A stretch of DNA of 64,000 nucleotides from Oceanimonas marisflavi (GTDB lineage: Bacteria > Pseudomonadota > Gammaproteobacteria > Enterobacterales > Aeromonadaceae), in NCBI RefSeq assembly GCF_003049725.1, contig NZ_QAGM01000001.1:1-64000 (forward strand), given 5' to 3'. A model generated the notes under the pieces. The model ran no database searches. It was not told the origin of the DNA and saw only the letters and a list, made by a program, of their open reading frames with translations. Numbering within the stretch: the first letter of the stretch is position 1; each line of letters starts with the position of its first letter. A program made the translations under genes and the position numbers. Shown here piece by piece: positions 26,301-33,267 of the stretch.

Positions 26301-26854
26301 GCAAGGTCATTGCCGAAGGGGTGGAAACCATCGCCCATGGCGATATGCTGCTGCGCATTGGCTGCGAGCTGGCGCAGGGGTATGGCATTGCCCGTCCCAT
26401 GCCGGCTGCTGATTTTTCCACCTGGGCCGCAGACTGGAAACCGGCCGCCCACTGGGCCAGCCTGCCCAGACTGGACAGAAGCATGCTGCCCCTGCTGTAT
26501 GCGGGCATGGAGCACGCTGCCTGGCTCGAGGCCATACGTACCGCCCTGTATCAACCGGACCAGCCCTGGCCCGAACTCAGTGCCGAGCTGTGCCGTTTTG
26601 GTGGCTGGTACCGCCAGTGCTCCGCCGAAGAGCAGGAGCGGCTGGCGCCGCTGGCACGGCTGCATCAGCAGCTGCATGATCTGGCCACCCGGCTGTACCA
26701 ATGGCGGCGATCGGGCCAGACTCAGCAGACAATTCAGGGCCTGAATGATCTGTGCGAACTGCACCGGCAACTGACCGCCGAGCTGGAAGAGGCCCTGACA
26801 CCGGCCCCTCCCCGCAACCTCACCGACATGCGGCCCCGCCTGAAAACCGTCTAG
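23327..26854 (+). CDS. CHASE-PAS-PAS-GGDEF-EAL c-di-GMP protein with C-terminal CZB domain
   Basis: This 1175-residue membrane signalling protein has an N-terminal helix, a periplasmic CHASE domain (about 75-250), a second helix near 302-322 and two PAS domains (about 350-600). The GGDEF domain has an intact MGGDEF motif (690-694) and the EAL domain an intact EAL (819-821). Both diguanylate cyclase and phosphodiesterase activity are possible. The C-terminal 120 residues look like a chemoreceptor zinc-binding (CZB) domain: His1063 (EHAAW), Cys1089 (CRFGGWY), His1113 and His1117 (LHQQLHDLA). Zinc control of c-di-GMP is known for DgcZ, but there the CZB domain is N-terminal. Its stop codon overlaps the convergent ccoG stop in a CTAG palindrome. 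Confidence 0.88.
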   Translation: MSQFSTTTLHLFSWLVLAGGLAFTSAVSLTLKQHEEARVVQEFAATADELTLKVRERLDSYAVIMRSSAALFDASSLVTPTDWQRFVARIKADDGPEGMETLGFARYIREQERHAHTARLKRNGIPDPTIIPPGKRDAYGYILYQESLGNTGQSSPGLDLLTDPARRSAMERAQNTGKTTLSGKTVFGRDNPATTMMFDAVYRQAARGKPELMGWVFATIPVNQLLNEIMADWQHYNGQWLTLQVYDGNTPSASAGLYQHGDTPAADSALVQKRVIDINGRQWLLVFDHQSPAASINYLPSLITLGTGLTLTLLLVLLLYSALTTRVRATKLADQLTEDMREREARFSQLENRFKTIASRIPGMIFEMRLEVNGQTSFPYASDNIRHIYGITPEQARNNAAPIFDVIHPDDVEELANSMHHSAQTLSPWRHEFRVFIDGQTHWLLGDAQPFREPGGAVCWCGVTTNISYRKQAELALKAANNQARHFREALDHVSSFIYMKDTRFRYIYANRAALEQFGCNSATLMGSMDEQFFSQETTQSLRESDNRVLAGEPSSEEVEIISKDGRRTVYMDVKTPIFDDAEQREIIGLIGIRTDITLLKNSEQQLRQLAHFDPLTKLHNRVLLSERIHQAMTQARRHQQSLAVAYLDLDGFKAINDTHGHAAGDRLLIAVAARMKEVIREGDTLARMGGDEFVAILLDLQDPHHCKPLLNRLLQAAARPVDIDGLRLQVTASLGVTFYPQAEDLDPDQLLRQADQAMYQAKLAGKNRYHLFDAEQDRDMRTHHESLEHIRQALQNGELVLYYQPKVNMRTGQVVGAEALIRWQHPDKGLLPPSYFLPAIEEHALSIELGNWVIDTALQQIREWRSQGLRLTVSVNLGARQLRQSDFVEQLQQLLGHYPDVDPAWLELEVLETSTLGDLAQISERLRQCRALGLGVSLDDFGTGYSSLTYLKQLPAGTVKVDQSFVRDILEDPEDLTILDGVLSLARAFGRKVIAEGVETIAHGDMLLRIGCELAQGYGIARPMPAADFSTWAADWKPAAHWASLPRLDRSMLPLLYAGMEHAAWLEAIRTALYQPDQPWPELSAELCRFGGWYRQCSAEEQERLAPLARLHQQLHDLATRLYQWRRSGQTQQTIQGLNDLCELHRQLTAELEEALTPAPPRNLTDMRPRLKTV

Positions 26855-28245
26855 GGAGCCAGAAAACGGCTGTCGGTGCGCACCTCTCCCCGCTCACCGG
26901 TGGCCACAAACACCACAGGGCGCACCTTCTCCCCCGGGGCCGGATTGCTCAGTGACAGGCTGATCGGCACTTCCGTCACTCCCCCCGGCGCCAGCGTGAC
27001 CTGTCGCGGGCCATGCCACGCCGGACTGGCCAGTCCCTCCACCGCCAGCGTCACCCGTTGCGGCTGCTGGGCCTTGTTGGCCAGCTTGAGGGTAAAGGTA
27101 TTCTCCACGCTGCCGTCCAGCGCTTCCCGGTACAGCTGGTGGCGATCCCGCACCACTTCCAGTGCCAGGGGCGTACGGGTTACGGCCGTCAGCACCAGCA
27201 GCGCCAGCAGCCCCGCCGTGATCCCCCCATAGCCCATGAGCCGCCACCGGGAGCGATCTGTCGTCCGGCCGGCCAGCTCGTTTTCGCTGGCATAACGGAT
27301 CAACCCCTGCGGGTAGCCCATGTGACTCATGGTCTGATCGCAGGCATCAATGCAGGCGCCGCAGTTGATGCACTCATACTGCAGACCGTCGCGAATATCG
27401 ATACCCGCCGGACACACCTGCACACAGAGGTTGCAGTCGATGCAGTCCCCCAGGCCCTGGGCGCGGTGGTCGGCCTTGCGCGGACGAGGTCCGCGGCTTT
27501 CTCCCCGGCCGGCATCATAGGCGGCGCTCAGGGTACCGGCGTCGAACATGGCCGACTGAAAACGGGAATAAGGGCACATGTGCGTACACATCAGGGTGCG
27601 CATCCAGCCCGCATTCAGATAGGTGCACAGGGCGAACAGCCCCACCCAGAAGGCAGGCCAGCCCCCCGCCGACAGGGTCAGCAGCCCCAGGGCCAGTTCG
27701 GCGGCGGGAGTGAAATAGGCAATAAAGGTAAAACCGCTCAACAGACTGATCAGCCACCAGATCAGGTGCTTGCCGCCCTTGCGCAACAGCCGGTCGGCAC
27801 TCCAGGCCTCCTGATCCCGCCGGCGCCGGCGGTTGGCGCTGCCTTCCAGCTTTTCTTCCACCCAGATAAACCAGAAGGTCCATACCGTTTGCGGGCACAG
27901 ATAGCCACACCAGACCCGGCCCAGCCAGGCGGTAATAAAGAACAGGGCAAAGGCGGCCACCATCAGCAACAGCGCCAGCAGGGTCAGATCCTGGGGCCAG
28001 ATGGTCATGCCAAACAGGTGAAAACGCTGGGCTTCCCAGTCCAGCAATATTGCCTGGGTGCCGTTCCAACGCAGCCAGGGGCCGGCCAGAAACAGCAGCA
28101 TCAGGCCCCAGCCCAGCCGGCGGCGCAACCGCTGCCAGCGCCCCTGCTGGGCCCGCACATAAATGTGCCCCTGATCGCGGGGCCGGGACACGTCGGTACA
28201 TACCTTGACGTCGATTCGGGAGGAAGTGTCGTTCATAAGGCTCAC
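26851..28245 (-). CDS. ccoG: CcoG/RdxA/FixG cytochrome oxidase accessory ferredoxin
   Basis: The 464-residue polytopic membrane protein has two [4Fe-4S] clusters (CIDCNLCVQVCPAGID and CINCGACIDACDQ) and membrane cysteines in WCGYLCPQTVWTFWFIW and CTHMCPYSRFQ. A C-terminal periplasmic immunoglobulin-like domain follows the last helix. CcoG reduces copper during assembly of cbb3 cytochrome oxidase. No cco structural genes are in the window. The start at 28245 (MSLMNDTSSRIDVKV) is probable but not certain. A pair of direct repeats lies about 90-135 bp upstream. Confidence 0.9.
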   Translation of the reverse strand: MSLMNDTSSRIDVKVCTDVSRPRDQGHIYVRAQQGRWQRLRRRLGWGLMLLFLAGPWLRWNGTQAILLDWEAQRFHLFGMTIWPQDLTLLALLLMVAAFALFFITAWLGRVWCGYLCPQTVWTFWFIWVEEKLEGSANRRRRRDQEAWSADRLLRKGGKHLIWWLISLLSGFTFIAYFTPAAELALGLLTLSAGGWPAFWVGLFALCTYLNAGWMRTLMCTHMCPYSRFQSAMFDAGTLSAAYDAGRGESRGPRPRKADHRAQGLGDCIDCNLCVQVCPAGIDIRDGLQYECINCGACIDACDQTMSHMGYPQGLIRYASENELAGRTTDRSRWRLMGYGGITAGLLALLVLTAVTRTPLALEVVRDRHQLYREALDGSVENTFTLKLANKAQQPQRVTLAVEGLASPAWHGPRQVTLAPGGVTEVPISLSLSNPAPGEKVRPVVFVATGERGEVRTDSRFLAP

Positions 28246-28333
28246 TTGCGTTGTGGTTCATTCCGGCAACGGGCCGGCTGGGCACGCAGTAGAGCACGGC
28301 GGAAGCCCCGGCTACATAAACAGTCGGGGCCAA

Positions 28334-28379
28334 AAAACCATAACAGTTATGTCGGGCATCCTCAGAAAACCATAACAGT
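28334..28379. promoter_or_regulatory. Two 14-bp direct repeats between mocR-type gene and ccoG
   Basis: AAAACCATAACAGT occurs at 28334-28347 and again at 28366-28379, 32 bp apart or about three helical turns. The first copy also sits in a palindrome (CATAAC-A-GTTATG). GntR/MocR regulators commonly bind spaced direct repeats, and a MocR gene ends 6 bp away. The sites lie where they would control ccoG; the regulator is not known. Confidence 0.5.
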
Positions 28380-28385
28380 GACCGT

Positions 28386-29795
28386 TCAGAATGGGTCAAG
28401 CAACCCCTGCACCAGGGTCGCAAGGCGCACCACCGCCGCCTCGCTGCGGGCGTTCCAGGGCAGCGACACATTAAGCCGGAAACAGTGACGGAACTGATCG
28501 CCGGCGGCGAACATGCGCCCCGGGGCGATAGTGATGTCTTCGGCCAGGGCACGGCGGTAAAGTTCGGTGGTGTCCAGCCCCGCCGGCAGGCTCAGCCACA
28601 GAAAATAACCTCCCTGGCTGGCATGTACCTGCACCCCGGCCGGCATATACTGGCACAGGGCCTGGTAAAAGCGCTGCTTGCGCCGGGCCAGCTCGCACCT
28701 GAGGGTATGCAGGTGGCGGTCGTAATGATGGCCGGTCAGGTAATCGGCCAGTGCCAGCTGCATGGGCGCGCTGGTAGACAGGGTGCTCATCAGCTGCAAC
28801 CGCTGGATCGCCGGAGCCCGGGCGCCCGCCGCCACCCAGCCAATGCGCAGGCCGGTGGCCAGGGTCTTGGAAAAGGACGAGCAGTGCAATACGCCGTCAT
28901 CCTGTGCCCTGAGGGGCACCGGCGCCAGCTCACCCTGATAGAGCTCAGCGTAGACATCGTCCTCGATCAGGGGCACACCGTGCTCATTGAGCAGCGCCAG
29001 CAGCCGGCTGCGCGCCTCAGCGCCGAGACTGACCCCGAGCGGATTCTGACAGTGACTCATCAGCCAGCAGGCCTTGACCGGATAGCGGCCCAGGGCTTCG
29101 GCCAGGGCATCCAGATCCAGTCCTCGCTCCGGATCCACCGGCACCGCCAGCGCCTTCAGCTGCAGGCGTTCAATCGCCTGCAGGGCCCCGTAAAACGCCG
29201 GCGCCTCCACCACCACCCAGTCCCCCGGCCGGGTCAGCGCCTGCAGACTCAGGTTGAGGGCCTCCAGCGCCCCGGAAGTGATCACGAGCTCATCCGGCGA
29301 CACCGCCATGCCCCGGGTCGCATAGCGACGGGCCAGGGCACGGCGCAGCTCGGCACAACCGGGCGGCAACACCTGCTGGTGGGCCGGATCCAGCCGCCGG
29401 GCCACCCGGCCCAGCGCGCGCGCCAGCTGCTCCTGCGGAAACAGAGATGCATGGGGAAAGGCCGAGCCAAAAGCCACGCAGCCGGGCCGTTGCCCGGTCT
29501 GCAGCACATTGAAGATAAAGGCGTTAATATCCACCGACTCGGCCGCATGGAGGGCCGGCCGGGCAGGATTGGCCGGGCTGTGCTGGCGCGGGGCCACCCG
29601 GTAGCCGGACTGGGGCCGGGCCAGTATCCAGCCCTCGCTTTCCAGCAGCTGATAGGCGCTCAGCACCGTCATCAGACTGAAGCCGGAGCATCGCGCCGTT
29701 TCCCGCAATGAAGGCAGCCTGTCTCCGGGCTGCCAGGCACCGGCTTCTATCTGCTCCTGCAGCTGGCGCGCCAGCCGGCGGTACTTGCTGGTCAC
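28386..29795 (-). CDS. MocR-family (GntR-aminotransferase) transcription regulator
   Basis: This 469-residue chimera has an N-terminal GntR winged helix (about 1-70; LREQETARC-like helix in GDRLPSLRETARCSGFS) and a fold-type I PLP aminotransferase domain (about 105-465). The PLP lysine is in SSFSKTLATGLRIGW, and SHCQNPLGVS and YAELYQG are typical of the YdcR/PtsJ branch. Such regulators sense PLP or amino-compound ligands. The target is unknown. The start is 1 bp after the thioesterase stop, so it is probably transcribed with that gene. Confidence 0.86.
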   Translation of the reverse strand: MTSKYRRLARQLQEQIEAGAWQPGDRLPSLRETARCSGFSLMTVLSAYQLLESEGWILARPQSGYRVAPRQHSPANPARPALHAAESVDINAFIFNVLQTGQRPGCVAFGSAFPHASLFPQEQLARALGRVARRLDPAHQQVLPPGCAELRRALARRYATRGMAVSPDELVITSGALEALNLSLQALTRPGDWVVVEAPAFYGALQAIERLQLKALAVPVDPERGLDLDALAEALGRYPVKACWLMSHCQNPLGVSLGAEARSRLLALLNEHGVPLIEDDVYAELYQGELAPVPLRAQDDGVLHCSSFSKTLATGLRIGWVAAGARAPAIQRLQLMSTLSTSAPMQLALADYLTGHHYDRHLHTLRCELARRKQRFYQALCQYMPAGVQVHASQGGYFLWLSLPAGLDTTELYRRALAEDITIAPGRMFAAGDQFRHCFRLNVSLPWNARSEAAVVRLATLVQGLLDPF

Positions 29796-29796
29796 A

Positions 29797-30354
29797 TTAC
29801 AGCGCCAGCCGGCAGTTTTCTCCTTCCAGCTCGGCCATTTCCTGATCCAGACTCAGGGCCTGGCGCAGATCGGCAATTTCCTGCTGGTGGGCCCGGCGCA
29901 GCTTTTTGCGCAGCTTGCCCATGACAAAGCGGCGAATTTCCTGTTCGTCTTCCAGCACCAGACCGGGGACGGATGTGGGCTTGCGGGTCTGTTCGTCCAG
30001 CGCCACCATGGTGAAATAGGAGGTGTTGGTATGCTTGACGATGCCCTGCTTAAAGTCCTCCGATACCACCTTGATACCCACTTCCATCGAGCTCTTGCCC
30101 ACATAGTTTACCGAGGCATACAGGGTGAGCAGCTCGCCCACTTCCACCGGGTTGAGAAAGTCCACCGAATCCACCGAGGCGGTCACACAGTAGCCCTTGG
30201 CATGACTGGCGGCACAGGTGTAGGCGATCTTGTCCATCAGCGACAAAATAATGCCGCCGTGTACCTTGCCGCCGAAATTGGCATAAGAAGGAACCATCAG
30301 CTCCTTGAGGATCACCTGGGACGCCTTGACCGTACTGAAAACCGCTTCGCTCAT
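29797..30354 (-). CDS. Hotdog-fold acyl-CoA thioesterase (YciA-like)
   Basis: The ATG at 30354 (MSEAVFSTVKASQVILKELM) is preferred because AGGTGA lies just upstream; the frame is open to 30477. The 185-residue protein has a hotdog domain with the motif NFGGKVHGGIILSLMDKIAY, where Asp is the probable catalytic residue, and a C-terminal charged coiled-coil extension (about 135-180). YciA-type enzymes hydrolyse acyl-CoA esters. The length exceeds E. coli YciA because of that tail. Tightly linked with the downstream MocR gene. Confidence 0.85.
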   Translation of the reverse strand: MSEAVFSTVKASQVILKELMVPSYANFGGKVHGGIILSLMDKIAYTCAASHAKGYCVTASVDSVDFLNPVEVGELLTLYASVNYVGKSSMEVGIKVVSEDFKQGIVKHTNTSYFTMVALDEQTRKPTSVPGLVLEDEQEIRRFVMGKLRKKLRRAHQQEIADLRQALSLDQEMAELEGENCRLAL

Positions 30355-30513
30355 TACTTCACCTGAAATACTGTACTTTATTAACATGGTTGCCGGGCTG
30401 CCGGCACAGGGCGCCAAGCATGGACGAGGCCGGCCCGGAGGTAAACGATCAACGCGGATAAAAACCGGATTTGTCACGTTTTTATATCAACTTCATTCGC
30501 CTGCCGGCCCGAG

Positions 30514-30531
30514 TGTAAGGTATTATTTACA
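30514..30531 (+). promoter_or_regulatory. TyrR box upstream of tyrR
   Basis: TGTAAG-N6-TTTACA differs by one base from the TyrR consensus TGTAAA-N6-TTTACA. It is centred 36 bp upstream of the tyrR start codon, as expected for autoregulation. A partial second half-site (TGTAAA) lies at about 30551. Confidence 0.75.
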
Positions 30532-30558
30532 CCCAATGCATTTTTGCCAATGTAAATC

Positions 30559-32109
30559 ATGCGTCTGAAAGTAAACTGTGAAGACCGCCTGGGCCTGACC
30601 CGGGAGCTGCTGAACATTCTGGTGGAACACCGTATCGATCTGCGTGGCATCGAAATCGACACCAGCGGCATTATCTATCTTAACTTTCCCGCCCTCGACT
30701 TTGCCGAGCTGCAGCACCTGATGCCGGCCATTCGCCGCCTGTCCGGGGTGCACGATGTACAGACCATCGCCTGCATGCCTTCGGAGCAGGAGCACAACGC
30801 CATTACCGCCCTGCTCAGGGTACTGCCCGACGCCGTGGTGGCGGTGGATATCAAGGGACGCATCACCCTGGCCAACGATGCCGCCTGTGCCCTGCTCGAC
30901 CAGCCCCAGTCGCAGCTGCTGCAACAGCCTCTGGGCCCCCGCCTCAAGGGCGTGCATGTCAGCCGCTGGCTGGAGCAGGACCAGCCCCGCCCCCTCAGCG
31001 AAAAGGTCACCATCGAAGGCCAGCCCTGGCTGGCGGACTTTTTACCCATCTGGGTCACCGAAGAATCCGGCGAGCGAAGCCTGGCCGGCGCCGTGGTGGT
31101 GTTCAAGTCGGCCTGGCGCATCGGCCAGCACTTCAAGGCCATGCGCCACCGGGAGTCCAAGCATTTTGACGACTTTACCACCCATAGCCCGGTCATGATC
31201 GAACTGCTGCGGGAAGCCCGCCGGCTGGCGGTGCTGGATGCGCCCCTGCTGATTCAGGGGGAAACCGGCACCGGCAAGGAGCAGCTGGCCCGCGCCTGTC
31301 ACAAAGCCAGCCTGCGCGGCGAAGGCCCCTTTATGCTGCTCAACTGCGCCGCCATTCCCGACGATGCCGCCGAAAACGAGCTGTTCGGCTATGCGCCCGG
31401 CGCCTTTGGCAATAATGAAAAGGGCAAGCGCGGTGTGCTGGAGCAGGCCAATGGCGGCACCCTGGTGCTGGACGAAATCGGCGAAATGTCGCCGCTGCTG
31501 CAGCGCAAACTGCTGCGCGTCCTGCAGGACGGGGTGTTCCGACGGCTGGGGGACGAGCAGGAAGTGAAGGTGGATATTCGGGTGATCTGCACCAGCCAGC
31601 AGGATCTGGCTGCGCTGGTACAGCAGGGCCAGTTTCGCCAGGATCTGTTCTACCGGCTCAATGTGCTCAACCTGCGGGTGCCTTCACTGCGGGAGCGGCA
31701 AAAGGACATTCTGCCCCTGGCCCGGCAGCTGTGCACCCGTTACGCCGCCGAGCTGGAGCGGCCCCAGCCCCGGCTGTCGGCAAAGCTGGCGGAGTACCTG
31801 CAACACTACCCCTGGCCCGGCAACGTGCGCCAGCTGGGCAACTGCCTGTACCGGGCCATCAGCCTGCTGGAAGGCGACGAGCTGGATGTGGGCGACCTGT
31901 CCCTGCCCGAGCAAAGCGCCCTGCCCGAGCTCGACGCCCTCTGTGACGGCTCCCTGGAGGAGGCGGTAAAAGGCTTTGAGCGCCTGCTGCTGGCCCGGCT
32001 GTACCCGGAATACCCGTCCAGCCGGCTGCTGGCCAAACGGCTGGGTATCTCCCATACCGCCGTGGCCAACAAGCTCAGGGAGCACGGTATCGGCAAGCAC
32101 AGGAAATAA
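30559..32109 (+). CDS. tyrR: TyrR/PhhR aromatic amino acid regulator
   Basis: This 516-residue protein has the TyrR order: N-terminal ACT domain (MRLKVNCEDRLGLTRELL), PAS domain (about 80-190), AAA+ domain with Walker A (GETGTGKEQLARA) and Walker B (GGTLVLDEIGEM), and C-terminal helix-turn-helix (LAKRLGISHTAVANKLREHG). The loop that is GAFTGA in sigma54 activators reads GAFGNN here, as in TyrR, so it should act with sigma70. Aromatic amino acids are the effectors; aroH in this window is a possible but unproven target. Confidence 0.93.
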   Translation: MRLKVNCEDRLGLTRELLNILVEHRIDLRGIEIDTSGIIYLNFPALDFAELQHLMPAIRRLSGVHDVQTIACMPSEQEHNAITALLRVLPDAVVAVDIKGRITLANDAACALLDQPQSQLLQQPLGPRLKGVHVSRWLEQDQPRPLSEKVTIEGQPWLADFLPIWVTEESGERSLAGAVVVFKSAWRIGQHFKAMRHRESKHFDDFTTHSPVMIELLREARRLAVLDAPLLIQGETGTGKEQLARACHKASLRGEGPFMLLNCAAIPDDAAENELFGYAPGAFGNNEKGKRGVLEQANGGTLVLDEIGEMSPLLQRKLLRVLQDGVFRRLGDEQEVKVDIRVICTSQQDLAALVQQGQFRQDLFYRLNVLNLRVPSLRERQKDILPLARQLCTRYAAELERPQPRLSAKLAEYLQHYPWPGNVRQLGNCLYRAISLLEGDELDVGDLSLPEQSALPELDALCDGSLEEAVKGFERLLLARLYPEYPSSRLLAKRLGISHTAVANKLREHGIGKHRK

Positions 32110-32185
32110 GGCTCTCAATGAAATGGCCAACGTCAAGCCTTTCTTGAAAACACACGGGGTTTTAAACCATATACAGAACAAAAGG

Positions 32186-33088
32186 TTAACTCTGTTTCGG
32201 GTCGCCTGCATAGCGGTACTTGTGAATGGGCTCGCCTGTTTGGGCATGCACAGCGAGAACAGGGTAGACAAAGGGGCCTTGACCGCTGGGATTAATGGCC
32301 TGTGCATACTCATCATCGGTTTTAGGCAGGTTGTTCTCAGGGCACAAATAAAAAATCATCGGCGCGCGAATGCTGAACTCCCGTGGCTCGAGCAGGTAGT
32401 CCCGCTCAATCACCCCCTGTTGCGCCTTGCTGAGTGCCGGATTGACAATAAAACGCACAGGGAGCGTAATCTCCCACGCCGTATCTTCATGCGGTGGGGC
32501 TGCCGATGGAGCAATCAGTTCCGGCAAGCCCAGGAATCGCGCCAAAACAAAATCTTTAAACGCCGAGCTGCCCCAGTCATAAGCGCGCACATGCTGACGC
32601 CCATTGACGGTGATAATGACCGTGGGGGTCAGTGTGCGCGACTTACCTTCCGGATGCTCCATTGACGCATAGCGAGCTTGCACCTGGCCCTGCCGCTCGA
32701 TCGCAGACAAAAAAACCGCTAGCGTGCGGCTCGGTACCGCGCGATGGATGATCGGAATTTCCTGCGCGTGAGCCGCGTGCGGCGGTTGAAACTCTGCCGT
32801 CGCACGCCATACCAGGTCATTATCTCCCAGCAGTACAGGTATAAAAGTATCACTGGGAAAATAGCCCTTGCGACCACCGTCTTGATCGAGCACGTTACCC
32901 GGCGCTAGCTCCTGGTAGGCTCGAACATCGGTACGGGCCTGCTGCGGCGAGACCCCAAACTCCTCCGCTATCATGCGCGAAGTGATTTTTCGCTCCCACA
33001 GCAATTGACGCTCCACGTAGCGCAAACGTAACCACTGCGCGTGACTGAGAGACGTGTGGTGCTGTTGAAGAAAGGCTGAGTAATGCAT
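32186..33088 (-). CDS. BrxR/CapW-like WYL-domain transcription regulator
   Basis: The ATG at 33088 is used; a GTG two codons upstream is possible. The 300-residue protein has an N-terminal winged helix (about 15-75; ITSRMIAEEFGVSPQQARTD), a WYL domain (about 120-190; PTVIITVNGRQHVRAYDW and SSAFKDFVLARF) and a C-terminal extension. This is the layout of BrxR/CapW regulators of phage-defence loci. It is divergent from jetA, with 179 bp between, and its neighbour on the other side is tyrR. It most likely represses the Wadjet operon until a signal binds the WYL domain; that role is inference from context. Confidence 0.82.
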   Translation of the reverse strand: MHYSAFLQQHHTSLSHAQWLRLRYVERQLLWERKITSRMIAEEFGVSPQQARTDVRAYQELAPGNVLDQDGGRKGYFPSDTFIPVLLGDNDLVWRATAEFQPPHAAHAQEIPIIHRAVPSRTLAVFLSAIERQGQVQARYASMEHPEGKSRTLTPTVIITVNGRQHVRAYDWGSSAFKDFVLARFLGLPELIAPSAAPPHEDTAWEITLPVRFIVNPALSKAQQGVIERDYLLEPREFSIRAPMIFYLCPENNLPKTDDEYAQAINPSGQGPFVYPVLAVHAQTGEPIHKYRYAGDPKQS

Positions 33089-33119
33089 ACCCACTTTTGT
33101 TCTGTGTTGGTGGAAGACA

Positions 33120-33144
33120 GGCTATCCGAGTTCATCTGATAGCC
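33120..33144. promoter_or_regulatory. Inverted repeat, candidate WYL-regulator operator
   Basis: GGCTATC (33120-33126) and GATAGCC (33138-33144) form a perfect 7-bp inverted repeat with an 11-bp spacer, midway between the divergent regulator and jetA. The centre-to-centre distance (18 bp) suits a dimeric winged-helix protein. BrxR-type regulators bind such repeats in their own promoter regions. Confidence 0.5.
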
Positions 33145-33183
33145 CGCTCAAGTATATACCCGCTCCCGGCAAAGCAAATAACA

Positions 33184-33214
33184 TTGCAAAGATTAAAAAA
33201 TAAGCAAGTATAAT
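33184..33214 (+). promoter_or_regulatory. Putative sigma70 promoter for jetABCD
   Basis: TTGCAA (33184-33189) and a perfect TATAAT (33209-33214) are separated by 19 bp, longer than optimal, in an AT-rich stretch 54 bp upstream of the jetA start. The inverted repeat at 33120-33144 lies upstream of the -35. Confidence 0.5.
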
Positions 33215-33267
33215 TTCCTTAAATAAACCTCAGTGCTACATTGATGGTCTGTCAGCTGGAGGACGTT

